Source of the DNA: Methylophilales bacterium
Lineage (GTDB): Bacteria; Pseudomonadota; Gammaproteobacteria; Burkholderiales; Methylophilaceae
DNA: 10,011 nt
Reading direction: 5' to 3'
Assembly: GCA_013205275.1 (NCBI GenBank)
Contig: JABMNG010000180.1
Span: 1 to 10,011 of the forward strand
Both the position numbers and the translations under genes were made by a program. Below, piece by piece: positions 1 through 7,563 of this stretch. Each line of letters begins with the position of its first letter. Position 1 is the first letter of the stretch. Under the pieces are notes generated by a model, which had not been told where the DNA came from, did not search any database, and saw only the letters and a list, made by a program, of their open reading frames with translations.

Positions 1-63
1 CAAACCAAAAAGAGTTCGATCAATTTTATTAAATAGATAATATTCAAGATCAGTTAATTTCAT
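1..63 (-). CDS. rodA: RodA (MrdB), SEDS-family peptidoglycan glycosyltransferase, first 21 codons only
   Basis: The ATG lies at 63-61 and overlaps the TGA stop of mrdA as ATGA, a typical translationally coupled junction. The frame stays open to the window edge and encodes 21 residues, beginning MKLTDLEYY and continuing through KIDRTLFGL. A short cytoplasmic N-terminus with an I-D-x-x-L element before the first membrane helix is what RodA proteins usually show. A weak GAAG-like ribosome site lies just before the ATG. RodA is the SEDS polymerase that works with PBP2 in the elongasome to make glycan strands. The identification rests mainly on position, because rodA follows mrdA in most mre operons; the 21 residues agree with it but would not prove it alone. 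The gene continues to the left of the window. Confidence 0.75.
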   Translation of the reverse strand, partial: MKLTDLEYYLFNKIDRTLFGL

Positions 64-1877
64 GGCTTCAATTCGCTAGTGAGATAGTAGTCAAATATTT
101 TTTTTGCAATTGGACCTGCGACCGATCCTCCATGACCTCCATTTTCTACAATCACAGCTATTGCAATTTTAGGTTGATCAGCTGGAGCATAAGCAATAAA
201 AAGCGCATGGTCTCTAAGCCGTTCGTCTATTAAATTTTCATTGTATACTTCGCCTTTTTTTAGGCCAAAAAGTTGAGCTGTACCTGTCTTTGCAGCTATT
301 TTGTATTTGCTATTATTCCCAACGAAAGCTGCCGTCCCCCCATCCTCTGTAACATTCTCCATGCCCTCCTTAACCCATGCAATAGTTTTCTCAGAAATAG
401 CCAGAGGGCTAGTGATGTTAAAGCCCTGTTGAAGCTGCTGACTATTCAGCAGTAGATGGGGAGTAATAGGAGTATTAGGACTTGAAATTCTTGCTGTGGC
501 AAGAGCGAGTTGCAAGGGTGTCACCTGAGTGAAACCTTGTCCAATACCTGTGATAGCCGTTTCACCAACATACCATTTCTGATTAAATCGTTCTTTTTTC
601 CATTGAGCATCTGCCAGAAGGCCTGACTTTTCATTTGGTAAGTCGATCCCAGTTTTTTGTCCAAATCCAAATGTTTTTAATGCTTCATTGAGCTTAGGAA
701 TACCAAGCTCAACTGCCAACCCATAAAAAAAAGTGTCACATGACACTGCTATGGCTTTAATTATATCGACGGCTCCATGCCCATCCCTTTTCCAGTCTCT
801 AAAAGGCCTGGAATTATTTACTGAATAATACCCAGGATCATTGATGCTATAGGGGGGCAATCTTAGTTGATTCTCTAGACCAGCAACTGCAACAAAAGGT
901 TTTATTGTTGAGCCTGGGGGGTATAAGCCGTTTATTACCCTGTCAAGCAGGGGTTTGTCTTTAGAGTTATTTAGCCTATCCCAGTCATGATGGTTGATGC
1001 CGTCAATAAATAAATTAGGATCAAAATTTGGCATGCTAACATAAGTTAAGATTTCCCCATTCTGAACGTTAATCGCTACAAGTGCTCCCCTTTTATTAGC
1101 AAAAGCTTTCTCAGCAATCTCTTGCATTTCTATATCAATCGATAGATAAAGGTTGCTTCCTTCTACGGAGGGAAATTTTTCCAGAGTTGTAATCGTATTA
1201 CCAGTCGCATTAACCTCAATCTTTTTGTACCCAGACTTACCATGTATTTTAGATTCATACTGGTATTCGACACCAGATTTTCCAATATGATCTGTTCCTC
1301 TATAATTTGACAGTTGATTATTTTTCTCAAGGCTTATTAAATCATTTTTATTTATACGGTTGATGTAGCCAATAAAATGTGAGCCTAATGCGCCGAGAGG
1401 ATAACCTCTTTTTAACTTTTCCGTGAGATCGATATTCTCAAATCGGTATTTATTAGCAGAAAATATAGCTACTTCCTCTATTGTCAGATCACTTTTGATA
1501 GGGATAGTTTCAGAGAATTCCTTGTCCTTAAGAATTCTTTTATATTTTGTGATGTCATCTGAGCTGATGAAAACAACATTGTTTAATTGATTGACTAGAC
1601 CCTCTAAATCATTGATTTTTTTTGGATTAATTTCAAGGTTGTAGCTTAAATAATTCTCGGCAAGTATGACCCCGTTTCGATCGAATATCATCCCCCTTGA
1701 TGGTGTTATTGGAAGCAGCTTAATGCTATTACTGTTAGCTTGTGTCTCATAATATTGATGTTGTAAAATTTGAATATAAAAAAAACGAGCAATTATGAGC
1801 AAAAAAATTAACATAAAGAAATTCAACATGAATTTCAATCTATTGGTAAGGATAAATTTCACATAGTATTTATCCAT
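60..1877 (-). CDS. mrdA: Penicillin-binding protein 2 (peptidoglycan D,D-transpeptidase, elongasome)
   Basis: This 605-residue protein has the full class B PBP layout. It has a short cytoplasmic N-terminus, one membrane anchor at about residues 17-38, and the dimerisation-domain signature SRGMIFDRNGVILAEN at 60-75. The linker/pedestal region runs to about 250, followed by the transpeptidase domain. All three catalytic motifs are present: SxxK as STIK with nucleophile Ser323, SxD as SCD at 379-381 (SxD is usual in PBP2), and KTG at 530-532. Length is close to the usual 600-640. PBP2 cross-links stem peptides during lateral wall growth together with RodA and MreBCD and is the target of mecillinam-type beta-lactams. 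The start is supported by an AAGG ribosome site at 1886-1883, five bases before the ATG; the mreD stop codon forms part of that site. The gene lies 7 bp after mreD and overlaps rodA by 4 bp. Nothing looks broken or degenerate. Confidence 0.97.
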   Translation of the reverse strand: MDKYYVKFILTNRLKFMLNFFMLIFLLIIARFFYIQILQHQYYETQANSNSIKLLPITPSRGMIFDRNGVILAENYLSYNLEINPKKINDLEGLVNQLNNVVFISSDDITKYKRILKDKEFSETIPIKSDLTIEEVAIFSANKYRFENIDLTEKLKRGYPLGALGSHFIGYINRINKNDLISLEKNNQLSNYRGTDHIGKSGVEYQYESKIHGKSGYKKIEVNATGNTITTLEKFPSVEGSNLYLSIDIEMQEIAEKAFANKRGALVAINVQNGEILTYVSMPNFDPNLFIDGINHHDWDRLNNSKDKPLLDRVINGLYPPGSTIKPFVAVAGLENQLRLPPYSINDPGYYSVNNSRPFRDWKRDGHGAVDIIKAIAVSCDTFFYGLAVELGIPKLNEALKTFGFGQKTGIDLPNEKSGLLADAQWKKERFNQKWYVGETAITGIGQGFTQVTPLQLALATARISSPNTPITPHLLLNSQQLQQGFNITSPLAISEKTIAWVKEGMENVTEDGGTAAFVGNNSKYKIAAKTGTAQLFGLKKGEVYNENLIDERLRDHALFIAYAPADQPKIAIAVIVENGGHGGSVAGPIAKKIFDYYLTSELKP

Positions 1878-1884
1878 CAGAGCC

Positions 1885-2376
1885 TTAGTTTTTATTTTTC
1901 AAATATTGAAATAACTTTTGGTACCCAAGACATATGAGGAGCGTGAGAATTATTTTGATTCCATAAAGACTATAATCTTTATCTAATTGGTAACTTATTG
2001 AGGTCATGAATAGTGAGAGTTCTGCAATTAATAAGAGGATTAAATGCTGAATGAAGATCATTCGGGCTGATGTAAAAAATAAATATTTATTGAATATAAA
2101 ACTTGAAAAATAAACGATAATAAAAATTAACGCATATTGGCCTATTAACTCTCCAACGAGAATATCGCTTATTAGCCCTAATATAAAAACCTTCAATAAA
2201 TTTAAATTCAGGAAATTACTAGCTATTAAAGCAACAGAGAATGCTACACAATAATCTGGCATAAGTTCAGGCGCGCTTATCAAGGGTAAACTTGTATGCA
2301 TTAACATTAAGGTAGCTAGAAAAATAACTGCCCCAATCGTTAACTCATTTTTTTTTAAATGCTCCATTTTTCTCAT
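1885..2376 (-). CDS. mreD: Rod shape-determining membrane protein MreD
   Basis: This is a 163-residue, very hydrophobic protein with about five membrane segments (roughly 13-30, 41-56, 61-76, 80-97 and 106-126, with a last one near 138-152). The stretch FILGLISDILVGELIGQYAL at 64-83 matches the best-conserved MreD block (GLxxDxxxGxxxGxxAL). Length equals the family norm of about 160-170. MreD is an inner-membrane partner of MreC and links the MreB filament to the PBP2-RodA synthase. The start at 2376 is chosen because its ATG overlaps the mreC TGA (ATGA) and a strong AGGTGG ribosome site lies six bases upstream. A second in-frame ATG at codon 4 has no better signal. An uninterrupted run of nine A residues covers codons 7-10 on the coding strand. 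The sequence is poorly conserved, as usual for MreD, so position in the operon adds weight. Confidence 0.93.
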   Translation of the reverse strand: MRKMEHLKKNELTIGAVIFLATLMLMHTSLPLISAPELMPDYCVAFSVALIASNFLNLNLLKVFILGLISDILVGELIGQYALIFIIVYFSSFIFNKYLFFTSARMIFIQHLILLLIAELSLFMTSISYQLDKDYSLYGIKIILTLLICLGYQKLFQYLKNKN

Positions 2377-3218
2377 TTGATTCCACCTAAAAAAACTCTT
2401 ACTTGAGAATGTGTTGTGGGGTCAGATGTTGGAGCAATTAATAAATGGTTAAATTGATTAGTAACTACGGGCTTAATATCGATGATATTTCCTATTTTAA
2501 TTCCCTTCGGATAAATTCCATCAATGCCTGAGGTCATAAATTGCTCACCAATCTTCGCGACCCTGTGGCTAGGAAACATTTTAATTTCTAAATATCCGGA
2601 GCCAGTACCTCTTAAAATAACGTTATCTGTTCCTTTTTCGAGAATTGCAGGAACGATATATTCTCGAGCAGTGATTGGAGCGACTTCGCTATAATTTTTT
2701 TCAGTTAATATGACCTGCCCAACTAAGCCTAGATTATTAATGACAGGTGATCCAACCTGAATCCCATCATCCTGACCTTTGTTAATTATGATAGATCTCT
2801 TCCCATTTATAACTGTTGGTAAAATAATTTCAGCGCTAATAGACTTTATTGCTAGATTGCTAGCTATCTTCATTGAGTTTCTTAGTATTGAATTTTCTGC
2901 TTCAAGAAAAATCAACTTCTGATTTTCTATAGATAATTCCATCATCGAGTTTTCTAGTTGAATTTTCTCTTCAAGCAAAGCTGACTTTGTAGTCAGAGTC
3001 TCTTTAACAGACTCGCTAATTTTATTTGGTAAATTTAAAAAATAAATTAATGGGGGCTTTATATAAGAACGAAATTGCTTTATGTCGGGCTGTATTTCTT
3101 TTCTGTAATCAAGCCCCATTAAGAGAAATGACACTAATAAAAGAACAATAAAAGAAAAGATAGGGGATTGATTGGTATTAAATAGTCTAAGTTTTTTTGT
3201 TGAATGTCTTCGCTTCAT
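2373..3218 (-). CDS. mreC: Rod shape-determining protein MreC
   Basis: This 281-residue bitopic protein has a basic cytoplasmic N-terminus (MKRRHSTKK), one membrane helix at about 20-36 and a coiled coil at about 68-116 that drives dimerisation. The periplasmic two-beta-barrel domain follows. The family blocks NKGQDDGIQVGSPV (146-159), GLVGQV (164-169) and TSGIDGIYPKGIKIG (229-243) are clear. Length fits the beta/gammaproteobacterial norm of about 280-360, at the short end; there is no long proline-rich or disordered tail. MreC binds PBP2 in the periplasm and is thought to switch the RodA-PBP2 synthase to its active form, with MreD opposing or tuning this. Its ATG shares one base with the mreB TAA (TAATG). 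No clear Shine-Dalgarno sequence precedes it, so translation probably depends on reinitiation from mreB. It overlaps mreD by 4 bp. Confidence 0.96.
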   Translation of the reverse strand: MKRRHSTKKLRLFNTNQSPIFSFIVLLLVSFLLMGLDYRKEIQPDIKQFRSYIKPPLIYFLNLPNKISESVKETLTTKSALLEEKIQLENSMMELSIENQKLIFLEAENSILRNSMKIASNLAIKSISAEIILPTVINGKRSIIINKGQDDGIQVGSPVINNLGLVGQVILTEKNYSEVAPITAREYIVPAILEKGTDNVILRGTGSGYLEIKMFPSHRVAKIGEQFMTSGIDGIYPKGIKIGNIIDIKPVVTNQFNHLLIAPTSDPTTHSQVRVFLGGIK

Positions 3219-4282
3219 TATTCATATGTAAACGAATTTTTAAATGCATCTAGAGAGTCTAATGTCATGCCACAGCCCCTTACTACACAAGTTAGCGGGT
3301 CCTCGGCGACAATAACTGGGATTCCAGTTTCTTCCATTAAAAGACGGTCTAAATTTTTTAATAATGCCCCTCCGCCTGTTAATACCATGGCAGTTTCTGA
3401 AATATCAGCCCCTAGCTCAGGAGGTGTTTCTTCTAAGGCAGTTTTAACAGCACCTACTATTGCATTAAGAGGCTCACTTATTGCCTCTAATATTTCATTG
3501 CTGCTTACCATAATTTTTCTAGGCAATCCTTCAGACAGATTTCTCCCAGTCACTTCCATTTCCAGTAATTCCGTCATCGGGAATGCGTTACCAATTTTGT
3601 GTTTAATTTTTTCGGCCGTTGGTTCAGAAATTAAGGTTCCATAGTTTCTTCGGAAATAATCGATAATGGCTTGATCAATTTTATCTCCACCTACTCTGGC
3701 AGAGCTTGCATAAACAATGCCACCCAAGGAGATTACCCCAACTTCGGTTGTTCCTCCCCCTATATCGATTACCATTGAACCTGTTGGTTCGTTTACAGGA
3801 AGACCAGCACCTATAGCGGCAGCCATTGGCTCCTCAATAAGGAATACTTCTTTTGCGCCTGCTCGTTCAGCAGATTCTCTTATCGCTCTTCTTTCGACTT
3901 GGGTTGCACCATACGGAACACAAATGACAATTCGTGGGTTGGGAGTAAACCAATTTGATTTATGAACCTTGTTAATGAAGTGCTTGATCATATCTTCGGT
4001 GATATTAAAGTCAGCAATTACTCCATCCTTCATAGGCCTAATGGCGACAATATTCTGCGGTGATCGTCCTAACATCGACTTAGCTTCTGCTCCAACTGCT
4101 AATAATGTTTTTTTGGTGCGATGACCAGCGGGGCCATCCTCATATCTTAAAGCTACAACAGAAGGCTCATCAAGAACAATGCCTTGCCCTTGAAGGTAAA
4201 TTAATGTGTTGGCGGTACCTAAATCGATCGCAATGTCATTAGATACAAATTTTTTAAGAGAAGAGCCGAAAAAAGAGAACAT
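3218..4282 (-). CDS. mreB: Rod shape-determining protein MreB (bacterial actin)
   Basis: This 354-residue actin-fold ATPase has all nucleotide-binding motifs. Phosphate 1 is IAIDLGTANTL at 17-27, phosphate 2 is VIDIGGGTTEVGV at 171-183 (Asp173), and the adenosine motif is LTGGGALL at 301-308. The catalytic-loop block LIEEPMAAAIGAGLPV is at 148-163. The N-terminus MFSFFGSSLKKF can form the short amphipathic helix by which gram-negative MreB attaches to the inner membrane. Length is close to the 347 residues of the E. coli protein. MreB filaments orient the elongasome, and loss normally gives round cells. This is the first gene of the minus-strand operon. An AAAGG ribosome site lies at 4292-4288, five bases before the ATG. 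The gene ends in TAA overlapping the mreC start by one base. Divergently oriented gatC begins 104 bp away. Confidence 0.98.
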   Translation of the reverse strand: MFSFFGSSLKKFVSNDIAIDLGTANTLIYLQGQGIVLDEPSVVALRYEDGPAGHRTKKTLLAVGAEAKSMLGRSPQNIVAIRPMKDGVIADFNITEDMIKHFINKVHKSNWFTPNPRIVICVPYGATQVERRAIRESAERAGAKEVFLIEEPMAAAIGAGLPVNEPTGSMVIDIGGGTTEVGVISLGGIVYASSARVGGDKIDQAIIDYFRRNYGTLISEPTAEKIKHKIGNAFPMTELLEMEVTGRNLSEGLPRKIMVSSNEILEAISEPLNAIVGAVKTALEETPPELGADISETAMVLTGGGALLKNLDRLLMEETGIPVIVAEDPLTCVVRGCGMTLDSLDAFKNSFTYE

Positions 4283-4287
4283 TTTTA

Positions 4288-4292
4288 CCTTT
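4288..4292 (-). promoter_or_regulatory. Ribosome binding site of mreB
   Basis: On the minus strand the leader reads AAAGG, followed by five bases (TAAAA) and then the mreB ATG. It supports the annotated start and also requires the mreB transcript to begin upstream (to the right) of 4292. That excludes the nearby TATAAA at 4301-4296 as the -10 box of a translated mreB message, because initiation from it would start inside this site. Confidence 0.7.
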
Positions 4293-4309
4293 AATTTTAT
4301 ATATTGTCA

Positions 4310-4340
4310 TTGAAGAGTCGTTACTAAACCAATGTATAAT
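4310..4340 (+). promoter_or_regulatory. Candidate sigma-70 promoter of gatCAB
   Basis: A perfect -10 hexamer TATAAT lies at 4335-4340. TTGAAG at 4310-4315 matches the -35 consensus in four of six bases, with a 19-bp spacer that is longer than the optimal 17. Initiation would fall near 4347 and give a leader of about 40 bases before gatC. The -10 box is a strong match, but such hexamers arise easily in AT-rich DNA, so this is a prediction only. Confidence 0.4.
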
Positions 4341-4367
4341 AACTGATTATTCAAATAATTTTAACAA
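4336..4367 (-). promoter_or_regulatory. Weak candidate promoter of the mreBCD-mrdA-rodA operon
   Basis: On the minus strand TATTAT at 4341-4336 matches the -10 consensus in five of six bases, and TTGTTA at 4367-4362 resembles a -35 box, but the spacer is 20 bp. The -10 overlaps the plus-strand TATAAT of the gatC promoter almost completely. A 6-bp inverted repeat with a 2-bp centre (ATTATTCAAATAAT, 4346-4359) lies between these elements. It could be an operator or simply AT-rich sequence. The region must contain a promoter for mreB, but I cannot place it firmly. Confidence 0.22.
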
Positions 4368-4386
4368 AACTGGCATTATTTTTATT

Positions 4387-4674
4387 ATGACTATAAGTAA
4401 AAAAGACATAGAAAAAATTGCGCATCTTGCTCGAATTAATATTTCACAAGCAGAGGCCGAACAATTAGAACAGAAGCTAATAGGCATCATGTCATTAATT
4501 GACAAAATGCAGGCCGTTAATACCGATAATATTGAGCCAATGTCTCATGCATTAGATATTTCTCAGCCATTAAGGGATGATGTGGTGACAGAGTTCGACT
4601 TAAGAGAAAAAATACTTCCTCTCGCTCCAGAAATTGAGGAATCTTTGTTTATTGTCCCTCAGGTCATTGAGTAA
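4387..4674 (+). CDS. gatC: Asp-tRNA(Asn)/Glu-tRNA(Gln) amidotransferase subunit C
   Basis: At 95 residues the protein has the usual GatC length. It starts MTISKKDIEKIAHLARI, the conserved N-terminal helix of the family, and continues with the central P-M-S/T-H element at residues 56-59 (EPMSHAL). The C-terminal half is rich in LRDD and acidic residues and wraps between GatA and GatB. GatC has no catalytic site; it stabilises the GatA-GatB complex. Methionine 1 is supported by the family-typical N-terminus, although no Shine-Dalgarno sequence is visible upstream: the 16 bases before the ATG (TGGCATTATTTTTATT) are mostly T and A. It is the first gene of gatCAB and is separated from gatA by one base (TAA-T-ATG). 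Confidence 0.96.
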   Translation: MTISKKDIEKIAHLARINISQAEAEQLEQKLIGIMSLIDKMQAVNTDNIEPMSHALDISQPLRDDVVTEFDLREKILPLAPEIEESLFIVPQVIE

Positions 4675-4675
4675 T

Positions 4676-6130
4676 ATGTTAAATTTATCACTTCAATCCC
4701 TCTCCTTAGGTTTAGAAAAGAAAACTTTTTCAAGCCAAGAGCTAACCAAATTTTATTTGGAAAGAATCAAGCGCCATAACACGTCATTAAATGCATTTAT
4801 TAGTATTGATGAAGATAAAAGTTTATTGATGGCAAAAAAATCTGATGAATTAATTGCCGAAGGCCGACCGTCTCCACTTACCGGAATTCCTATTGCACAA
4901 AAAGATATTTTTTGTGCACAAGGCTGGCCTGCTACGTGTGGATCTAAAATGCTTGAAAATTTTATTGCCCCATATGATGCGACGGTGATAGAAAAATTTA
5001 ATGCAGCGGGGGCCGTTAATATTGGTAAAACCAATATGGATGAATTTGCGATGGGCTCATCTAATGAGACCTCCTATTTTGGCCCTGTAAAAAATCCTTG
5101 GAATTTGGAGCTTGTTCCTGGAGGAAGTTCTGGTGGAAGCGCTGCTGCGGTAGCAGCAAGGCTTGCACCAGCAGCGACTGGAACCGATACGGGCGGCTCT
5201 ATTAGGCAGCCAGCATCATTATGTGGTTTTACTGGCCTTAAACCAACGTATGGGTTGGTTTCACGTTACGGAATGATTGCATTTGCTTCAAGCCTGGATC
5301 AGGCAGGACCGATGGCTATTAGTGCAGAAGACTGTGCATTAATGATGAATGTTATGACGGGTCATGACAAAAGAGATTCAACCAGCGTGGAAAGGGACAA
5401 AGAAGATTATATGAGCCAATTAAATGGCTCGATTAAAGGATTGAAAATTGGCATTCCTAAAGAATTTTTTAGTCAAGGACTAGACCCCTCAGTTCAAACT
5501 TTGGTTGAAAGTGCCATAGAACAATATAAAAACCTTGGCGCAGAAATTATAGAAATTTCATTGCCTAATAATCATCTTGCCATCCCAGTTTATTATGTTA
5601 TTGCTCCAGCAGAGGCATCAAGTAACTTATCTCGGTACGATGGGGTTCGTTATGGTTATCGAACGAAGGAATACGACGATTTAATGGATATGTATTTTAA
5701 AACAAGGCAAGAAGGCTTTGGCAATGAGGTTAAGCGCCGGATCCTAATAGGGACATACGTTCTGAGTGCAGGATATTATGACGCTTACTATTTAAAGGCA
5801 CAAAAAATTAGACGACTAATATCTGAAGACTTTACTAATGCTTTTAAAAAGTGTGATGTGATCATGGGCCCATCTGCCCCTTCGGTTGCATTTAAAGCGG
5901 GCGAAAAAAAAGAAGATCCCTTGGCCATGTACATGCAAGATATCTATACTATTTCTACTAATCTTGCTGGTCTTCCAGCAATGAGTATTCCAGCCGGATT
6001 TACAAATAACCTTCCAGTTGGATTGCAGCTTATTGGTAATTATTTTAGTGAGGCAAAATTATTAAATATTGCACATTCTTATCAGCAACATACGGACTGG
6101 CACCTTCAGTCAGCTAAAGGATTTGATTGA
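4676..6130 (+). CDS. gatA: Asp-tRNA(Asn)/Glu-tRNA(Gln) amidotransferase subunit A (glutaminase)
   Basis: This 484-residue protein belongs to the amidase-signature family. The Lys-cisSer-Ser triad is intact: Lys76 in AQKDIF, Ser151 in GGSSGGS, and nucleophile Ser175 in DTGGSIRQP. The spacing is the same as 79/154/178 in Staphylococcus aureus GatA. The glutamine-binding Arg355 and Asp422 also fall at equivalent places, and NLSRYDGVRYGYR (317-329) is a GatA-typical block. GatA hydrolyses glutamine and passes ammonia through a tunnel to GatB. I chose the ATG at 4676, one base after the gatC stop, because MLNLSLQSLS starts where GatA proteins normally start. An in-frame ATG at 4634 would add 14 residues that only read through the gatC end. 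The gene ends in TGA sharing one base with the gatB ATG. Confidence 0.97.
   Translation: MLNLSLQSLSLGLEKKTFSSQELTKFYLERIKRHNTSLNAFISIDEDKSLLMAKKSDELIAEGRPSPLTGIPIAQKDIFCAQGWPATCGSKMLENFIAPYDATVIEKFNAAGAVNIGKTNMDEFAMGSSNETSYFGPVKNPWNLELVPGGSSGGSAAAVAARLAPAATGTDTGGSIRQPASLCGFTGLKPTYGLVSRYGMIAFASSLDQAGPMAISAEDCALMMNVMTGHDKRDSTSVERDKEDYMSQLNGSIKGLKIGIPKEFFSQGLDPSVQTLVESAIEQYKNLGAEIIEISLPNNHLAIPVYYVIAPAEASSNLSRYDGVRYGYRTKEYDDLMDMYFKTRQEGFGNEVKRRILIGTYVLSAGYYDAYYLKAQKIRRLISEDFTNAFKKCDVIMGPSAPSVAFKAGEKKEDPLAMYMQDIYTISTNLAGLPAMSIPAGFTNNLPVGLQLIGNYFSEAKLLNIAHSYQQHTDWHLQSAKGFD
6116..6121 (+). promoter_or_regulatory. Ribosome binding site of gatB
   Basis: AAAGGA within the last codons of gatA precedes the gatB ATG (6130) by eight bases and a possible TTG start (6127) by five. 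The site itself therefore allows either start. The ATG is preferred because the protein then begins MDWDIVIGIE, matching the family-typical M-x-W-E/D-x-VIG N-terminus. Confidence 0.65.
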
Positions 6131-7563
6131 TGGATTGGGATATTGTTATCGGCATTGAAACTCACGTTCAATTGAGAACAAAATCTAAGCAATTCTCCGG
6201 CGCATCTATAGAGTATGGTAACGAACCAAACTCTCAGGCCTGTCTGGTAAGCCTGGCTTACCCTGGTGTGCTTCCTGTGTTAAATCATGAGTCGGTTAAT
6301 TGCGCAATTAAGTTTGGACTGGCCGTTAATGCAGAAATTGCTCCGAGATCAATTTTTGCTCGAAAGAATTATTTTTATCCTGATCTACCTAAAGGCTATC
6401 AAATTAGCCAATTTGAATTGCCTATTGTTGGGCAAGGAATATTATCTATAAATGTAAATGGACAGAATAAAAACGTTAGGATTTTAAGGGCACACCTGGA
6501 AGAGGATGCTGGAAAGTCATCCCATGGGGTGTCACAAGGAAAAACAGGAATTGATTTGAATCGAGCAGGAACGCCCTTACTAGAAATAGTAACAGAGCCA
6601 GACATGAGCTCTGCTGAAGAGGCAGTTGCTTACTCTAAAAAACTTCATGAGCTGGTCCAATGGATTGGAATTTGTGATGGCAATATGCAGGAGGGAAGTT
6701 TCAGATGCGATGTAAATGTTTCAGTTAAGAAAAAAGGTACCGACATCCTCGGAACTAGAAGGGAGATTAAAAATCTTAATTCTTTTAAATTTATCAAACA
6801 AGCAATTGATTATGAAGTGAACTGGCAGATTGAAACCCTTGAGGATGGAGGAAAAATAGATCAAGCAACGATCTTGTTTAATCCAGAAACGGGAGAAACA
6901 AAAGCCATGCGATCGAAGGAAGAAGCAAACGATTATCGATACTTTCCAGACCCAGATTTATTGCCACTTTTAGTTACCCAAAAGCAAATTAATGAAATAA
7001 AGCAGACAATGCCTAAGTTGCCAGGTGAGTTTCAAGAGCTCTTTGAGAAAGAATTGGGATTATCTGAATATGACGCCTCAGAAATAACATCCAACAGTAA
7101 TGTTACGAAATATTTTCTTTCGCTTGTAGATTCTGGAGTTAACCCTAAGCTTTCTGCTAACTGGATATTGGGGAGTTTGTTTTCACGCTTGAACGAGGAA
7201 GATATTAACATTTCCCATTCACCCATTGATGCAAAGAGATTGGCTGAATTAATTAAACGTATTGAGGATTCAACTATATCCAATAATGCCGCTAAGAAAG
7301 TGTTTGATTTTGTATGGGACAAATCAGATATAACTATTGATAAGGCCATTGAAGATTTAGGTTTAAAACAAATTTCGGACAGCGGTGAAATTGATCAATT
7401 AATTGATGAAGTATTAAAAAATAATCAGGCTATGATTGAAGAATATCGATCTGGCAAAGAGAAAGCATTTAATGCGTTAGTGGGGCAGATTATGAAAGTC
7501 TCCAAGGGTAAGGCTAATCCATCTCAGGTTAATGAAATTTTAAAGAAAAAAATAACTAAATAA
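6130..7563 (+). CDS. gatB: Asp-tRNA(Asn)/Glu-tRNA(Gln) amidotransferase subunit B
   Basis: This 477-residue protein begins MDWDIVIGIETHVQL, the standard GatB opening, and carries the GatB/PET112 signature IDLNRAGTPLLEIVTEPD at 141-158. Other conserved blocks are RKNYFYPDLPKGYQISQ (78-94), LEEDAGKS (123-130) and EEANDYRYFPDPDLLPL (264-280). A helical domain follows, and then a C-terminal YqeY-like tail domain (about 330-477) that reads the tRNA; its end KGKANPSQVNEIL is typical. GatB binds the mischarged tRNA, activates the Asp/Glu side chain with ATP and transfers ammonia from GatA. Whether the complex here makes Asn-tRNA, Gln-tRNA or both depends on tRNA synthetases not in this window. The ATG at 6130 shares one base with the gatA TGA; TTG at 6127 is a less likely alternative. 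The last 8 bp overlap the end of convergent pyrE. Confidence 0.97.
   Translation: MDWDIVIGIETHVQLRTKSKQFSGASIEYGNEPNSQACLVSLAYPGVLPVLNHESVNCAIKFGLAVNAEIAPRSIFARKNYFYPDLPKGYQISQFELPIVGQGILSINVNGQNKNVRILRAHLEEDAGKSSHGVSQGKTGIDLNRAGTPLLEIVTEPDMSSAEEAVAYSKKLHELVQWIGICDGNMQEGSFRCDVNVSVKKKGTDILGTRREIKNLNSFKFIKQAIDYEVNWQIETLEDGGKIDQATILFNPETGETKAMRSKEEANDYRYFPDPDLLPLLVTQKQINEIKQTMPKLPGEFQELFEKELGLSEYDASEITSNSNVTKYFLSLVDSGVNPKLSANWILGSLFSRLNEEDINISHSPIDAKRLAELIKRIEDSTISNNAAKKVFDFVWDKSDITIDKAIEDLGLKQISDSGEIDQLIDEVLKNNQAMIEEYRSGKEKAFNALVGQIMKVSKGKANPSQVNEILKKKITK

Noticed and set aside
3204..3965. Open plus-strand frames (146 and 82 codons) running opposite to mreB
   Set aside because: They are antisense to the well-conserved mreB frame, show no recognisable domain and have low-complexity Ser/Pro-rich translations typical of a reversed gene.
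4634..4675. Longer gatA start adding 14 residues
   Set aside because: The extension is only the gatC end in another frame; the ATG at 4676 gives the normal GatA N-terminus and normal catalytic-residue numbering.
4753..5034. A 93-codon minus-strand frame within gatA
   Set aside because: It is antisense to the catalytic part of gatA, which carries the conserved Lys76 region; no independent support.
6399..7349. Minus-strand frames of 68 and 105 codons within gatB
   Set aside because: Both lie opposite conserved GatB blocks, including the PET112 signature, and show no features of their own.
7394..7407. Perfect 14-bp palindrome ATCAATTAATTGAT
   Set aside because: It lies inside gatB and is explained by the coded Ile-Asp-Gln-Leu-Ile-Asp stretch in AT-rich codons; no second copy is seen.
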